Source: Rhodococcus sp. 06-462-5 (GTDB lineage Bacteria > Actinomycetota > Actinomycetes > Mycobacteriales > Mycobacteriaceae). From it: 64,000 nucleotides of DNA. The stretch spans positions 124,001-188,000 of the forward strand of contig NZ_NOYD01000013.1 in assembly GCF_002258315.1 (NCBI RefSeq). The letters run 5' to 3'. The notes beneath the pieces were generated by a model that saw only the letters and a program-made list of their open reading frames with translations, was not told the DNA's origin and did not search any database. The position numbers and the translations under genes were made by a program. Positions within the stretch are counted from its first letter, which is position 1. Every line of letters starts with the position of its first letter. Shown here one piece after another: positions 38,524-46,904 of this stretch.

Positions 38524-39341
38524 AGGTCGTTCCGATCGTCGTGGCGGCCGCTGCCGTCGGCTGCCAGATCGTCTACCCACTGGTGTCGGGATCGACCAGG
38601 GACACAGTGACGGTGGCGGTGGTGGCCCTGCTCGCGCTCGCGTCGATTCTGCACGCGGCGCTGAACCGCGGCGTCGTGTGGGCCACCATCCTCGTCGTCG
38701 TGACCGCGGGAACCGGATTCGCATCCGAACTCGTCGGCACGGCCACCGGAATCCCGTTCGGCGAATACTTCTACGCGCAGGATCGCTTGGGTCCGAGCCT
38801 GTTCGAGGTACCTGTCGTGGTTCCCCTGGCCTGGACGGCCGGGTTCTACCCGATCTGGTGCGCGGTGACCTTCGTCGTCGGCCGTCTCGACGCGACGCAG
38901 GCGCGCGCCACCGCACTCCGAATCGCGGCGGTGGCAGTGGGGATGGTCGGCTGGGACCTCTACCTCGATCCACAGATGGTCACCGACGGACAGTGGACCT
39001 GGACCGCCGGTTCCGTCGGGCTGCCGGGAGTGCCGTCGATTCCGCTGACCAACTATCTCGGCTGGCTGTTGGTGGCCACGCTGATGGCTGCGGTGATGGA
39101 ATTGCTCGACCGCGCCGTAGGTCGCCCACGGCCGTCCGACGACGCAGTGCCCATCGGGTTGTTCCTGTGGACGTGGCTCGGGTCGGCGCTCGCACACGCG
39201 GTGTTCCTCGACGGTCCGGAGCTCCGCTACTCGGCGGTGTACGGGTTCGTCGTCATGGGCGTCGTCGGCATACCGCTGTTGTGGAATGCCCGTCTGTCCA
39301 GGAACACCCGACACGCCTCGCTGACAACCCCTGCCGACTGA
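38520..39341 (+). CDS. cruF: CruF-like carotenoid 1',2'-hydratase (membrane)
   Basis: 273 residues, ATG 38520 overlapping the crtO-like stop, with AAGGAAACGGGA upstream. A polytopic membrane protein with 7-8 predicted helices. It carries the carotenoid-biosynthesis (DUF422) motifs ELVGTATGIPFGEYFY, GWDLYLDPQMV, GVPSIPLTNYLGWL and the C-terminal FLWTWLGSALAHAVFL. CruF hydrates the acyclic end of gamma-carotene, and related bacterioruberin-pathway proteins act similarly. Placement between CrtO-like and CruG-like genes supports a role in making a hydroxylated, glycosylatable carotenoid. Confidence 0.8.
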   Translation: MKVVPIVVAAAAVGCQIVYPLVSGSTRDTVTVAVVALLALASILHAALNRGVVWATILVVVTAGTGFASELVGTATGIPFGEYFYAQDRLGPSLFEVPVVVPLAWTAGFYPIWCAVTFVVGRLDATQARATALRIAAVAVGMVGWDLYLDPQMVTDGQWTWTAGSVGLPGVPSIPLTNYLGWLLVATLMAAVMELLDRAVGRPRPSDDAVPIGLFLWTWLGSALAHAVFLDGPELRYSAVYGFVVMGVVGIPLLWNARLSRNTRHASLTTPAD

Positions 39342-39351
39342 CATCACCTCG

Positions 39352-40107
39352 ATGCCCTGGCACGATGTCGCTGTGCAGTCGACATCGCGAACACCTCATC
39401 GAACCCACCGCCGCCGTGTTCTCTCGGTGGTCGCACTGGCGCTGCTGGTCGCGCCCATGCTGGCCGGTTGCCTGCGCGTGCAGGTCACGATGGGCGTGTC
39501 TGCGAACGACCGTGTCGCAGGTCAGATCGTGGCGGCCAGTGTGCCGACATCGGACTCCGACACCGGCCCGGAACTGGTGGTTCCCTCCTCGATCGAGGAC
39601 AAGGTTCGCGTCGAGCCGTACGACCAGGACGGATACGTCGGGTCGCAGGCCATCTTCGACGATCTCTCGTTCGGCGACGTGCAGACCCTCGGCTCGATCT
39701 TCCAGAATGCGGCCGGATCGTTCCAGCTGACACTGCAGCGCTCGGGTGACACCGTCACTCTGGCAGGCAACGCCGATCTGTCCTCCGTTCCGGTCCAGGG
39801 CTCGGACGTCCAGTTCACCATCGCGTTCCCGGCCCGCATCGGCACCACCAACGGCACCCGCGAGAGCGACAACTCGATCTCGTGGAAGTTGCCTGCAGGC
39901 GAGGTCACCTCGGTGCGCGCCGAGGTCAACTATCCCGATCCCAACACCCGAAGCTTCGCAGGCTGGGCCGGCATCGTGGGCGGCGTGACCGTCGGCGTCG
40001 CCGCCATCGTCGGGGCCATGGCCTGGGTATCGCGCAACCCACCGCTGCGGGGCCGCGGGTCGCGCGGAACCGAGTCCGGGAACTCGACCGACAGAACGTC
40101 TGTGTGA
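39352..40107 (+). CDS. lppM: Lipoprotein LppM
   Basis: Up to 251 residues from ATG 39352 (GTG 39373 is an alternative). The signal peptide ends in lipobox LAGC. The mature beta-rich LppM domain starts LRVQVTMGVSANDRVAGQI, and a C-terminal membrane helix (about 206-228) is followed by a short basic tail, a layout typical of LppM (M. tuberculosis Rv2171). That protein affects phagosome trafficking and binds phosphoinositide/PIM-type lipids. It is wedged between the cruF-like and cruG-like genes with 10-bp and overlapping junctions, so it is probably co-transcribed with them. Confidence 0.87.
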   Translation: MPWHDVAVQSTSRTPHRTHRRRVLSVVALALLVAPMLAGCLRVQVTMGVSANDRVAGQIVAASVPTSDSDTGPELVVPSSIEDKVRVEPYDQDGYVGSQAIFDDLSFGDVQTLGSIFQNAAGSFQLTLQRSGDTVTLAGNADLSSVPVQGSDVQFTIAFPARIGTTNGTRESDNSISWKLPAGEVTSVRAEVNYPDPNTRSFAGWAGIVGGVTVGVAAIVGAMAWVSRNPPLRGRGSRGTESGNSTDRTSV

Positions 40108-41273
40108 GAGACCGCCTGCTCGAGCGAACGACGGCAACCGCAAGCGTCCTCGCGACGGCGTCGGCCGCGGTGTCGGTGTTCAACTCTCGGTTCATGCCGA
40201 GCCTGCGCTCCCCGGAGCAGGACGTCACCGAGCGCGTTGTCGTCTGCATTCCCGCCCGCAACGAGGTCGCGACGCTGCCTGCGCTGATCGGCGATCTCAC
40301 GCGGCAACGATCGTGCACGGATCTGCGAGTCATCGTCCTCGACGACGACTCGACCGACGGAACGGCGTCCGCTGCCCGCGCGGCTGCCTGCGGTGATCCG
40401 AGGATTCGCGTCGTGACCTCCGGTGTCGCTCCCCCGGCCGGCTGGACCGGCAAGGCCGCCGCGTGCGCCGAGCTCGCGAGACTGGCCGACGAGGACGACC
40501 CGATGGCGTCGTTGATCGTGTTCGTCGATGCCGATGTGCGCCTGGAACCGGAGGCCGTGGCGGCAGCGGCCCGGATGCTGCGACGGCGCGGTGCCTCCCT
40601 GCTGTGTCCGTGGCCGGAACAACTGGCCGAGAGCACCGTCGAGCGACTCGTCCAGCCCCTGCTCGCGTGGTCGTGGATGTCCACGCTTCCCGTACCTCTG
40701 GGCAACGCGACGCTCGCACCGTCGATGGCGGTCGCCTGCGGGCAGTTCATGGCTTTCGACGCCTCCGCCTATCGCGCCATCGGGGGACACGGCTGCGTCG
40801 CGGCGAGCGCAACCGAGGACCTGGATCTGGCACGCGCCCTGCGTCGACGGGGATTCTCGACGGCGGTGGCGTCGGGTGCGGGGTTCGTGCGATGCCGGAT
40901 GTACCGATCGGCAGCGGAGTTGCGGTCGGGCTACAGCAGGTGGCTGTGGAACGAGTTCGGTGGACCCACCGGTTCGACTGCGGCGGCCCTGGCACTGACC
41001 GCCGTGTACGTGCTGCCCGCGATCACCGCGCTCACCGGCTCGGGTTCTTCGCGTCGCCTCGGCGTGGCCGGCTACCTCGCGGGGGCAGGGTCGCGGCTGG
41101 CCGCACGGCGGCGCGAGATGGGATCGCGGTTCGGGGTGGGCGACGCCGTCGATGCCGCACTGCACCCGGTGTCGATTCTCGCCTTCGTCGGACTCGTCGC
41201 GGAATCCCACGTGCGCAGGCGTCGCGGCGCGCTGTCGTGGAAGTCGCGCCCGATGCCCGCCCCGCACACCTGA
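40104..41273 (+). CDS. cruG: Family 2 glycosyltransferase, CruG-like
   Basis: 389 residues, GTG 40104 overlapping the lppM stop. GT2 donor site: VVVCIPARNEVATLP, VLDDDSTDGT, VFVDADVRL (DxD). Acceptor side: ATEDLDLARALRRRG and RWLWNEFGG (Q/RxxRW-like). Hydrophobic helices near the C-terminus anchor it to the membrane. CruG-type enzymes glycosylate the hydroxyl added by CruF. The neighbouring crtO-like and cruF-like genes make this the best assignment, although GT2 enzymes cannot be assigned a substrate from sequence alone. Confidence 0.72.
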   Translation: MRDRLLERTTATASVLATASAAVSVFNSRFMPSLRSPEQDVTERVVVCIPARNEVATLPALIGDLTRQRSCTDLRVIVLDDDSTDGTASAARAAACGDPRIRVVTSGVAPPAGWTGKAAACAELARLADEDDPMASLIVFVDADVRLEPEAVAAAARMLRRRGASLLCPWPEQLAESTVERLVQPLLAWSWMSTLPVPLGNATLAPSMAVACGQFMAFDASAYRAIGGHGCVAASATEDLDLARALRRRGFSTAVASGAGFVRCRMYRSAAELRSGYSRWLWNEFGGPTGSTAAALALTAVYVLPAITALTGSGSSRRLGVAGYLAGAGSRLAARRREMGSRFGVGDAVDAALHPVSILAFVGLVAESHVRRRRGALSWKSRPMPAPHT

Positions 41274-41279
41274 GCCGTT

Positions 41280-42248
41280 TCACACTCGCGCGGCCGCAAG
41301 CCCCAGGTTGCTGAGCACCTCACGCGTTGCGCGCGCGAAGTTCAGAGTGATGAAGTGCAGTCCGGGCGCGCCCTCGGAAATCAAGCGCTCGCCGATGTTC
41401 GTCGCGAGTTCGATGCCCACCTCCCGGACGGCGGCGCGGTCCTCCTCGGGACCGGAACCCGCTGCGCGCGTGAATTTCTTGTCCAGGTGCGACGGGAGCG
41501 TCGTGCCCGAGAGCTCGAGCATCCGGCGAACCGACCGAAGCGACGTGATGGGCATGATCTCGGGAATGATCGGCTTGGCACCCTGCTCGGCATCGAACGC
41601 AGACACGCGATCTCGTAGGCGCAGGTAGTCGTCCACATCGAAGAACATCTGGGTGATCGAGTACTCCGCCCCTGCCCGCAACTTGCCGACCAGGCATCGG
41701 GTGTCCTGCTCGAGGTCGCCGGCGCGGTGGTGTCCTTCGGGGAACGACGCCACGCCGACGTGGAAGTCGCCGAGATCGCGCACCAGCCGGACGAGCTCCT
41801 CCGCGTACTCGACGCCGTCCGGGTGCTTCTCCCAGTCGCCGAGCGGATCTCCGGGGGGATCTCCACGCAGTACGAGAATGTTGGTGATACCGCGGTCCGC
41901 GTACGACCCGACCATGGATCGCAGCTCGTCCACACTGTGCGAGACGGCAGTGAGATGCGCCACAGGAAGAAGGGTGGTCTCCTCTGCGATCTGCCCGGTG
42001 ACGCGCACCGTCCGATCCCGGGTGGAGCCGCCTGCGCCGTAGGTCATCGACACGAACGCGGGCTGGAGTTGCTCGAACTCGCGAACCGCCCGCCACAGCC
42101 TGGCTTCGGCGGCCGCGTCTCGTGGAGGCGAGAACTCCACCGAGAACGGGATCCTGGCCTCGGGTTCTGTCCGTAGTCGGTCGACGATGGACGGCGTTCT
42201 CGTCACGAATCCTCGACTCGACCGCCCCCTGACGGAATCTTCGCTCAC
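41280..42248 (-). CDS. metF: Methylenetetrahydrofolate reductase
   Basis: 322 residues on the minus strand, convergent with the cruG-like gene (six bases apart) and divergent from crtE. TIM-barrel motifs are SVEFSPPRDAAAEARL (catalytic Glu), FVSMTYGAGGSTRDRT, NILVLRGDPPGD and QMFFDVDDYLR. Reduces 5,10-methylene-THF to 5-methyl-THF for methionine synthesis. M. tuberculosis Rv2172c lies at the same spot. Flavin-independent members of this family are reported in mycobacteria, and cofactor use cannot be told here. Confidence 0.92.
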   Translation of the reverse strand: MSEDSVRGRSSRGFVTRTPSIVDRLRTEPEARIPFSVEFSPPRDAAAEARLWRAVREFEQLQPAFVSMTYGAGGSTRDRTVRVTGQIAEETTLLPVAHLTAVSHSVDELRSMVGSYADRGITNILVLRGDPPGDPLGDWEKHPDGVEYAEELVRLVRDLGDFHVGVASFPEGHHRAGDLEQDTRCLVGKLRAGAEYSITQMFFDVDDYLRLRDRVSAFDAEQGAKPIIPEIMPITSLRSVRRMLELSGTTLPSHLDKKFTRAAGSGPEEDRAAVREVGIELATNIGERLISEGAPGLHFITLNFARATREVLSNLGLAAARV

Positions 42249-42302
42249 CCGAAGATCATAGGTTGCGCCCCACCGAAGCCCGTCGGGCCTCCCTGACGAA
42301 AG

Positions 42303-43511
42303 ATGTTCGCTGCGCGTCGGTCCAGGGTTTCCACGGCCATTACTGTGGGAATCAGATCACGCAATCCACAGCAACCTTGGAGGATCGTCCTGTCCGGAGA
42401 CTTTTCTTCGCCCGTAGTCGACACCCCCGCCGCCGCGCACGACCCGAAGGCGATGCGTACGGCGGTCGACGCGACGCTCGCCGAGTTCTTCACCTCACGC
42501 CGAGATGTCGTCGACACCGTCGGCGGCGGCTACCCCGCTGCGGTTGCCGATCTCGAGGCGTTCGTGCTTCGTGGCGGCAAGCGCATGCGCCCTGCGTTCG
42601 CCTGGACCGCGTGGCTCGGTGCAGGCGGTGAATCGACCGGTGCCCGCGCGGACGCAGTGCTGCGAGCGTGCTCGGCACTCGAACTGATCCAGGCCTGCGC
42701 CCTGATCCACGACGACATCATCGACTCGTCCAACACACGACGCGGCTTCCCGACCGTGCACGTCGGCTTCGCCCAACGGCACCGGGACGCGGGCTGGTCC
42801 GGCAGCGCGGACCACTTCGGTGAATCGGCAGCGATCCTCGTCGGCGATCTCGCTCTGTGCTGGGCCGACGATCTCCTGCGCGAGTCGGGCATCGACGCCG
42901 ACGCCGCGCGGCGAGCGCAGCCGGTGTGGTCGGCGATGCGCACGGAGGTTCTCGGCGGCCAGTTGCTCGACATCGAAGCCGAGGCAGGCACCGACGAGAG
43001 CGTCGAGGCCGCGATGCGCGTCAACCGCTACAAGACCGCGGCCTACACCGTCGAGCGACCACTGCATCTCGGCGCAGCCCTCGCCGATGCCGACGAGAAC
43101 CTGATCTCGGCCTACCGCAACTTCGGTGCGGACATCGGAATCGCGTTCCAACTGCGCGACGACCTCCTCGGGGTGTTCGGCGATCCCGACGTGACCGGCA
43201 AACCGTCGGGCGACGACATCACCGAGGGCAAGCGCACCGTACTGATCGCGCTGGCACTGCAGAAAGCAGACGAGACCCGGCCGGATCGTGCAGCCACGAT
43301 CAGGGCCAGCCTCGGAACCGAACTCGACGCGAACGAAGTGGCCGACATCCGTTCCATCCTCGTCGAACTCGGCGCGGTGGACGCGGTCGAGAAGCAGATC
43401 GACGAGCTCGGGACCCGGGCCGTCGCAGCCCTCGACAACAGTTCGATCGAACCGGTCGCTGCCGCGCACCTGCGCGCCATGGCAACCGCCGCCATCCAAC
43501 GGCAGTACTGA
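42303..43511 (+). CDS. crtE: Geranylgeranyl diphosphate synthase (CrtE/IdsA2 type)
   Basis: Trans-prenyltransferase that builds GGPP from IPP and shorter allylic diphosphates. It holds the first Asp-rich motif LIHDDIIDSSNTRRG, GGKRMRP, GQLLDIEAE and the second Asp-rich motif FQLRDDLLGVFGD. The start is unclear: ATG 42303, GTG 42345 and ATG 42453 are in frame. The only good ribosome site (TTGGAGG) precedes CTG 42390, which would give 373 residues. crtI follows 11 bases after the stop. M. tuberculosis idsA2 (Rv2173) is at the matching position beside mptA. Confidence 0.9.
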   Translation: MFAARRSRVSTAITVGIRSRNPQQPWRIVLSGDFSSPVVDTPAAAHDPKAMRTAVDATLAEFFTSRRDVVDTVGGGYPAAVADLEAFVLRGGKRMRPAFAWTAWLGAGGESTGARADAVLRACSALELIQACALIHDDIIDSSNTRRGFPTVHVGFAQRHRDAGWSGSADHFGESAAILVGDLALCWADDLLRESGIDADAARRAQPVWSAMRTEVLGGQLLDIEAEAGTDESVEAAMRVNRYKTAAYTVERPLHLGAALADADENLISAYRNFGADIGIAFQLRDDLLGVFGDPDVTGKPSGDDITEGKRTVLIALALQKADETRPDRAATIRASLGTELDANEVADIRSILVELGAVDAVEKQIDELGTRAVAALDNSSIEPVAAAHLRAMATAAIQRQY

Positions 43512-43522
43512 AAGAGAGCGTC

Positions 43523-45106
43523 ATGTCTTCGATCCGCACGGTCTCCGGCCCCACCGACACCGTCGTCGTCGTGGGAGCCGGATTGGCAGGCCTGGCCGCC
43601 GGTCTGCATCTGCTGGGAGCAGGCAGGAAAGTCACCGTCGTCGAGCGCGACGAGACGGTCGGCGGGCGCGTCGGGGTGTACCCGGTATCGGACGCCGACG
43701 GATCTCACCTGTACGACATCGACAACGGCGCGAGCGTGCTGACGATGCCGAACCTGGTGCTCGAGGCGCTCGCCGCCGTGGGTGCCGACTTCGAGTCGAC
43801 CACGCCGCCGATTCGGCTGACCACGCTCTCGCCGTCTTATCACACGCGCTACGCCGACGGCACGTCCATCGACGTCTACTCCGACCCCGAGGCCATGGCG
43901 GCCGAGGTCGAACGCACCTGCGGGCCGGCCGAGGCACAGGGATACCGCGAACTGCGGCGCTGGCTCGCCGACATCTTCGATGCCGAGTTCGATCGATTCA
44001 TCGACTCGAACTTCGATTCACCGCTCGATCTCGTGGGATCGAAAGCGGCGATCTCCGACACCGCGACGCTGACGAAACTGGGCGGCTTCGGCCGCCTCGG
44101 GCCACGCGTCGACAAGTTCCTGAAGGACACCCGCCTGCGCCGCGTGTTCACGTTCCAGGCGCTCTACGCAGGCATGGCACCCCAGAAGGCCCTCGCGGTC
44201 TACGGAGCCATCGCGCACATGGACACCTCCCTCGGGGTGTTCTTCCCCGAAGGCGGCATGGCGGCCATCGCCAGGGCCATGGCCGACGCTTTCGTCACCG
44301 CGGGCGGCACGCTCGAACTCGGCACCGAGATCGTCGACATCACCGTCGACCGAGGTCGTGCCGACTCCGTGGTCACCGCCGCCGGCAGTCGAATCGCCTG
44401 CGACGCACTCGTTCTCACCGCAGACCTACCCGTCGTCGATCGACTCCTCGACCGGGCGTCGGTGTCGAAGAAGGGCCGCCGGAACGGATACGGCGTGGTC
44501 TCGCCGTCGGCGGTCGTCGCGCACGGAACCGTTCCTGTCGAGCTGACGGCGACGTGGCCCGCCCGCGCACATCACACCATCGACTTCGGCGACGAATGGG
44601 CCGAGACCTTCCGCCGCATCACCGCAAAGGCGGGCAAGGGGTCCTTGATGGCCGATCCGTCCCTGCTCATCACCCGACCGTCGGTGAGCGATGCCGATCT
44701 CGAAGTGGTGCGCGGCGGAGTCCGCAGCGAGCCGGTGTCCATCCTCGCGCCGTGCCCCAACCTCGACAGCGCTCCGCTGCCGTGGGGCGAGCTGGCGCAG
44801 CCGTACCTCCGTGAGATCCTGACGACTCTCGAAGCTCGCGGCTACAAGGGCCTGCTCGACGGATTCACGCTCGACCACATCGACACACCCGAGACCTGGG
44901 CGCAGAAGGGCATGATCGAGGGTTCTCCGTTCTCGTCCGCGCACGTGTTTCGGCAGACCGGGCCGTTCCGACGCAAGAACATGGTCGCCGGGCTCGAGAA
45001 CGTGGTTCTCGCCGGCTCGGGTACGACGCCCGGAGTGGGGGTTCCCACGGTTCTCGTGTCGGGAAAGCTCGCCGCGGAGCGGGTGACGGGGCGCACGGGA
45101 CGGTAG
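43523..45106 (+). CDS. crtI: Phytoene desaturase
   Basis: FAD enzyme that converts phytoene towards lycopene. 527 residues from ATG 43523. N-terminal Rossmann VVVGAGLAGLAAGLHLL followed by VVERDETVGGR. Mid-protein LRRVFTFQALYAGMAPQKA and the C-terminal GSGTTPGVGVPTVLVSGKLAA are the CrtI-type signatures. It sits between crtE and mptA, with crtB after mptA, so all three genes of the lycopene route are within 5.6 kb. Confidence 0.92.
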   Translation: MSSIRTVSGPTDTVVVVGAGLAGLAAGLHLLGAGRKVTVVERDETVGGRVGVYPVSDADGSHLYDIDNGASVLTMPNLVLEALAAVGADFESTTPPIRLTTLSPSYHTRYADGTSIDVYSDPEAMAAEVERTCGPAEAQGYRELRRWLADIFDAEFDRFIDSNFDSPLDLVGSKAAISDTATLTKLGGFGRLGPRVDKFLKDTRLRRVFTFQALYAGMAPQKALAVYGAIAHMDTSLGVFFPEGGMAAIARAMADAFVTAGGTLELGTEIVDITVDRGRADSVVTAAGSRIACDALVLTADLPVVDRLLDRASVSKKGRRNGYGVVSPSAVVAHGTVPVELTATWPARAHHTIDFGDEWAETFRRITAKAGKGSLMADPSLLITRPSVSDADLEVVRGGVRSEPVSILAPCPNLDSAPLPWGELAQPYLREILTTLEARGYKGLLDGFTLDHIDTPETWAQKGMIEGSPFSSAHVFRQTGPFRRKNMVAGLENVVLAGSGTTPGVGVPTVLVSGKLAAERVTGRTGR

Positions 45107-45140
45107 GTTCGTTCGATTCGCTGCGTCGACCAACTAAGCT

Positions 45141-45167
45141 GAGCGCGATCGTTTGCCGGTCGCGCTC
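45141..45167 (+). terminator. Stem-loop after crtI
   Basis: GAGCGCGA (45141-45148) pairs with TCGCGCTC (45160-45167) over an 11-nt loop, 35 bases after the crtI stop and about 100 before mptA. It lacks a U-tract. It may separate the crtE-crtI unit from mptA-crtB, and the remaining gap would then hold an mptA promoter. Confidence 0.5.
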
Positions 45168-45263
45168 ATTGCTGCGACCATGATCGTTCGGTGATCGGCG
45201 CGAAACATCGGCCGGCGTGCAGATCTCGACCCACAACTCGTTGCAGAGGAGGAGCAGGCGGCA

Positions 45264-46904
45264 ATGTCTTCGATCTCGTCGCACTCCACCTCCGAGGATC
45301 GATCGTCGGACGGCCCCCCGCCCTCGGCTTCGCGACGACCGTCCAGACTGACCGCAACGGGCAACTTTCTGCGCAGCCCCGAGGGCAAGGCCGCGATACT
45401 CGGCGTGGTCGGTGCCGTCTGCATCGTGTTCGGCGGGTTCGGCGCGGGCAGTGTGCGCCGACGCGATCCGTTGCTCGAGGAGATGCACCTGTCGTGGCTG
45501 CGATTCGGCCACGGATTCGTACTGTCGACCATCATCGTCTGGGTCGGCGTACTGCTGATGATCACCGCCTGGGTTCGGCTCGGGCGCGCGACCCTGCACG
45601 GCCGCACCACGGTGGGTGAACTGCGCTGGATCGTCCCGGCATGGACCGCACCGCTGCTGCTGTCGGTGCCGATGTTCAGCCGCGACGCGTACTCGTACCT
45701 GGCGCAGGGCGCACTGCTCCGCGACGGATTCGACCCGTATGCCGTTGGACCCGTTGCCAATCCAGGAGTCCTGCTCGACAACGTCAGTAATGTCTGGACC
45801 ACCACCACTGCGCCGTACGGCCCGTTGTTCCTGCTGCTCGGTCGCGGAATCACCAGTCTTACCGGTGACAACGTCATCGCCGGAACCATGCTGCTGCGCC
45901 TGACGATGCTGCCCGGTCTGGCACTGATGATGTGGGCGGTTCCGCGGCTGGCGAAGCACCTCGGCGGCCGAGCGACCACCGCGGTGTGGCTCGCCGTCCT
46001 CAACCCTCTGGTCCTGATCCACCTGATCGGCGGAGTGCACAACGAATTGCTCATGGTGGGCCTGATGACCGCGGGGATCGTGCTGACGCTCGAGCATCGA
46101 CACGTGGGCGGCATCGCGCTGGTCGCGATCGCGGTGGCGATCAAGGCCACAGCAGGCCTGGCACTGCCGTTCCTGGTGTGGATCTGGATGCTCCATCTGC
46201 GGGAGAAGGCGCGGGCGGAGGGTCGAACTCCGATGTCGCCGGGCCTGGCGTTCGTCAAGACCGCGGGCATCGGAGCAGCTGTCTTCGTCGCCGTGTTCGC
46301 CGTGGCATCGGTGATCGCCGGAGTCGGAATCGGTTGGCTGACCGCTCTTTCCGGATCGGCCAAGATCATCAACTGGCTCTCGCTGCCCACGATCCTGGCG
46401 CACCTGGTAACCGTCAGCACGTCATGGTTCCTCGATCTCCGCCTCGGACCCGTTCTCGATGTCACCCGTCTGCTGTGCGCGATCGCACTGGTGGTCGTAC
46501 TGGCGGTGGCCTGGTGGTTGGGCCGCCGATCCGAACGCGATGCGGTCAAGGGCATCCTGATCGCCCTGGTCGCCACCGTGGTCCTCTCCCCCGCAGCTCT
46601 GCCCTGGTACTACTCGTGGCCACTGGCCATCGCCGCCGGCTTCGCACTCTCGCGCACGACCCTGATGATCCTGACGGGTCTGTCGACGTGGCTCATGCTC
46701 GTCTTCCAACCCGACGGATCGATCGGCCTGTACACGTTCGGACACGTCGCACTGGCTGTCTTCGCCGCCGTCGTCGCAGCTCTGGCTCTGACGCGCGTCG
46801 ATCCGCTGCGTTTACGATCGGACCGATCCAGGGAACACCGTGCCGTGCCGAACGCGCCCAAGACCCCAGCAACGGAACCGACCGGAGACGAATCCACGTC
46901 ATGA
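45264..46904 (+). CDS. mptA: Alpha-(1,6)-mannopyranosyltransferase MptA (GT-C, GT87 type)
   Basis: 546 residues from ATG 45264, with AGGAGGAG nine bases upstream. About 12-13 membrane helices. The GT-C catalytic Asp lies in the first large loop (PMFSRDAYSYLAQG), followed by DPYAVGPVANPG and TTAPYGPLFLLLGRG. MptA extends the alpha-1,6 mannan backbone of lipomannan and lipoarabinomannan from polyprenyl-phosphomannose on the outer face. M. tuberculosis Rv2174. The crtB start overlaps its stop, an unexpected partner. Confidence 0.9.
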   Translation: MSSISSHSTSEDRSSDGPPPSASRRPSRLTATGNFLRSPEGKAAILGVVGAVCIVFGGFGAGSVRRRDPLLEEMHLSWLRFGHGFVLSTIIVWVGVLLMITAWVRLGRATLHGRTTVGELRWIVPAWTAPLLLSVPMFSRDAYSYLAQGALLRDGFDPYAVGPVANPGVLLDNVSNVWTTTTAPYGPLFLLLGRGITSLTGDNVIAGTMLLRLTMLPGLALMMWAVPRLAKHLGGRATTAVWLAVLNPLVLIHLIGGVHNELLMVGLMTAGIVLTLEHRHVGGIALVAIAVAIKATAGLALPFLVWIWMLHLREKARAEGRTPMSPGLAFVKTAGIGAAVFVAVFAVASVIAGVGIGWLTALSGSAKIINWLSLPTILAHLVTVSTSWFLDLRLGPVLDVTRLLCAIALVVVLAVAWWLGRRSERDAVKGILIALVATVVLSPAALPWYYSWPLAIAAGFALSRTTLMILTGLSTWLMLVFQPDGSIGLYTFGHVALAVFAAVVAALALTRVDPLRLRSDRSREHRAVPNAPKTPATEPTGDESTS

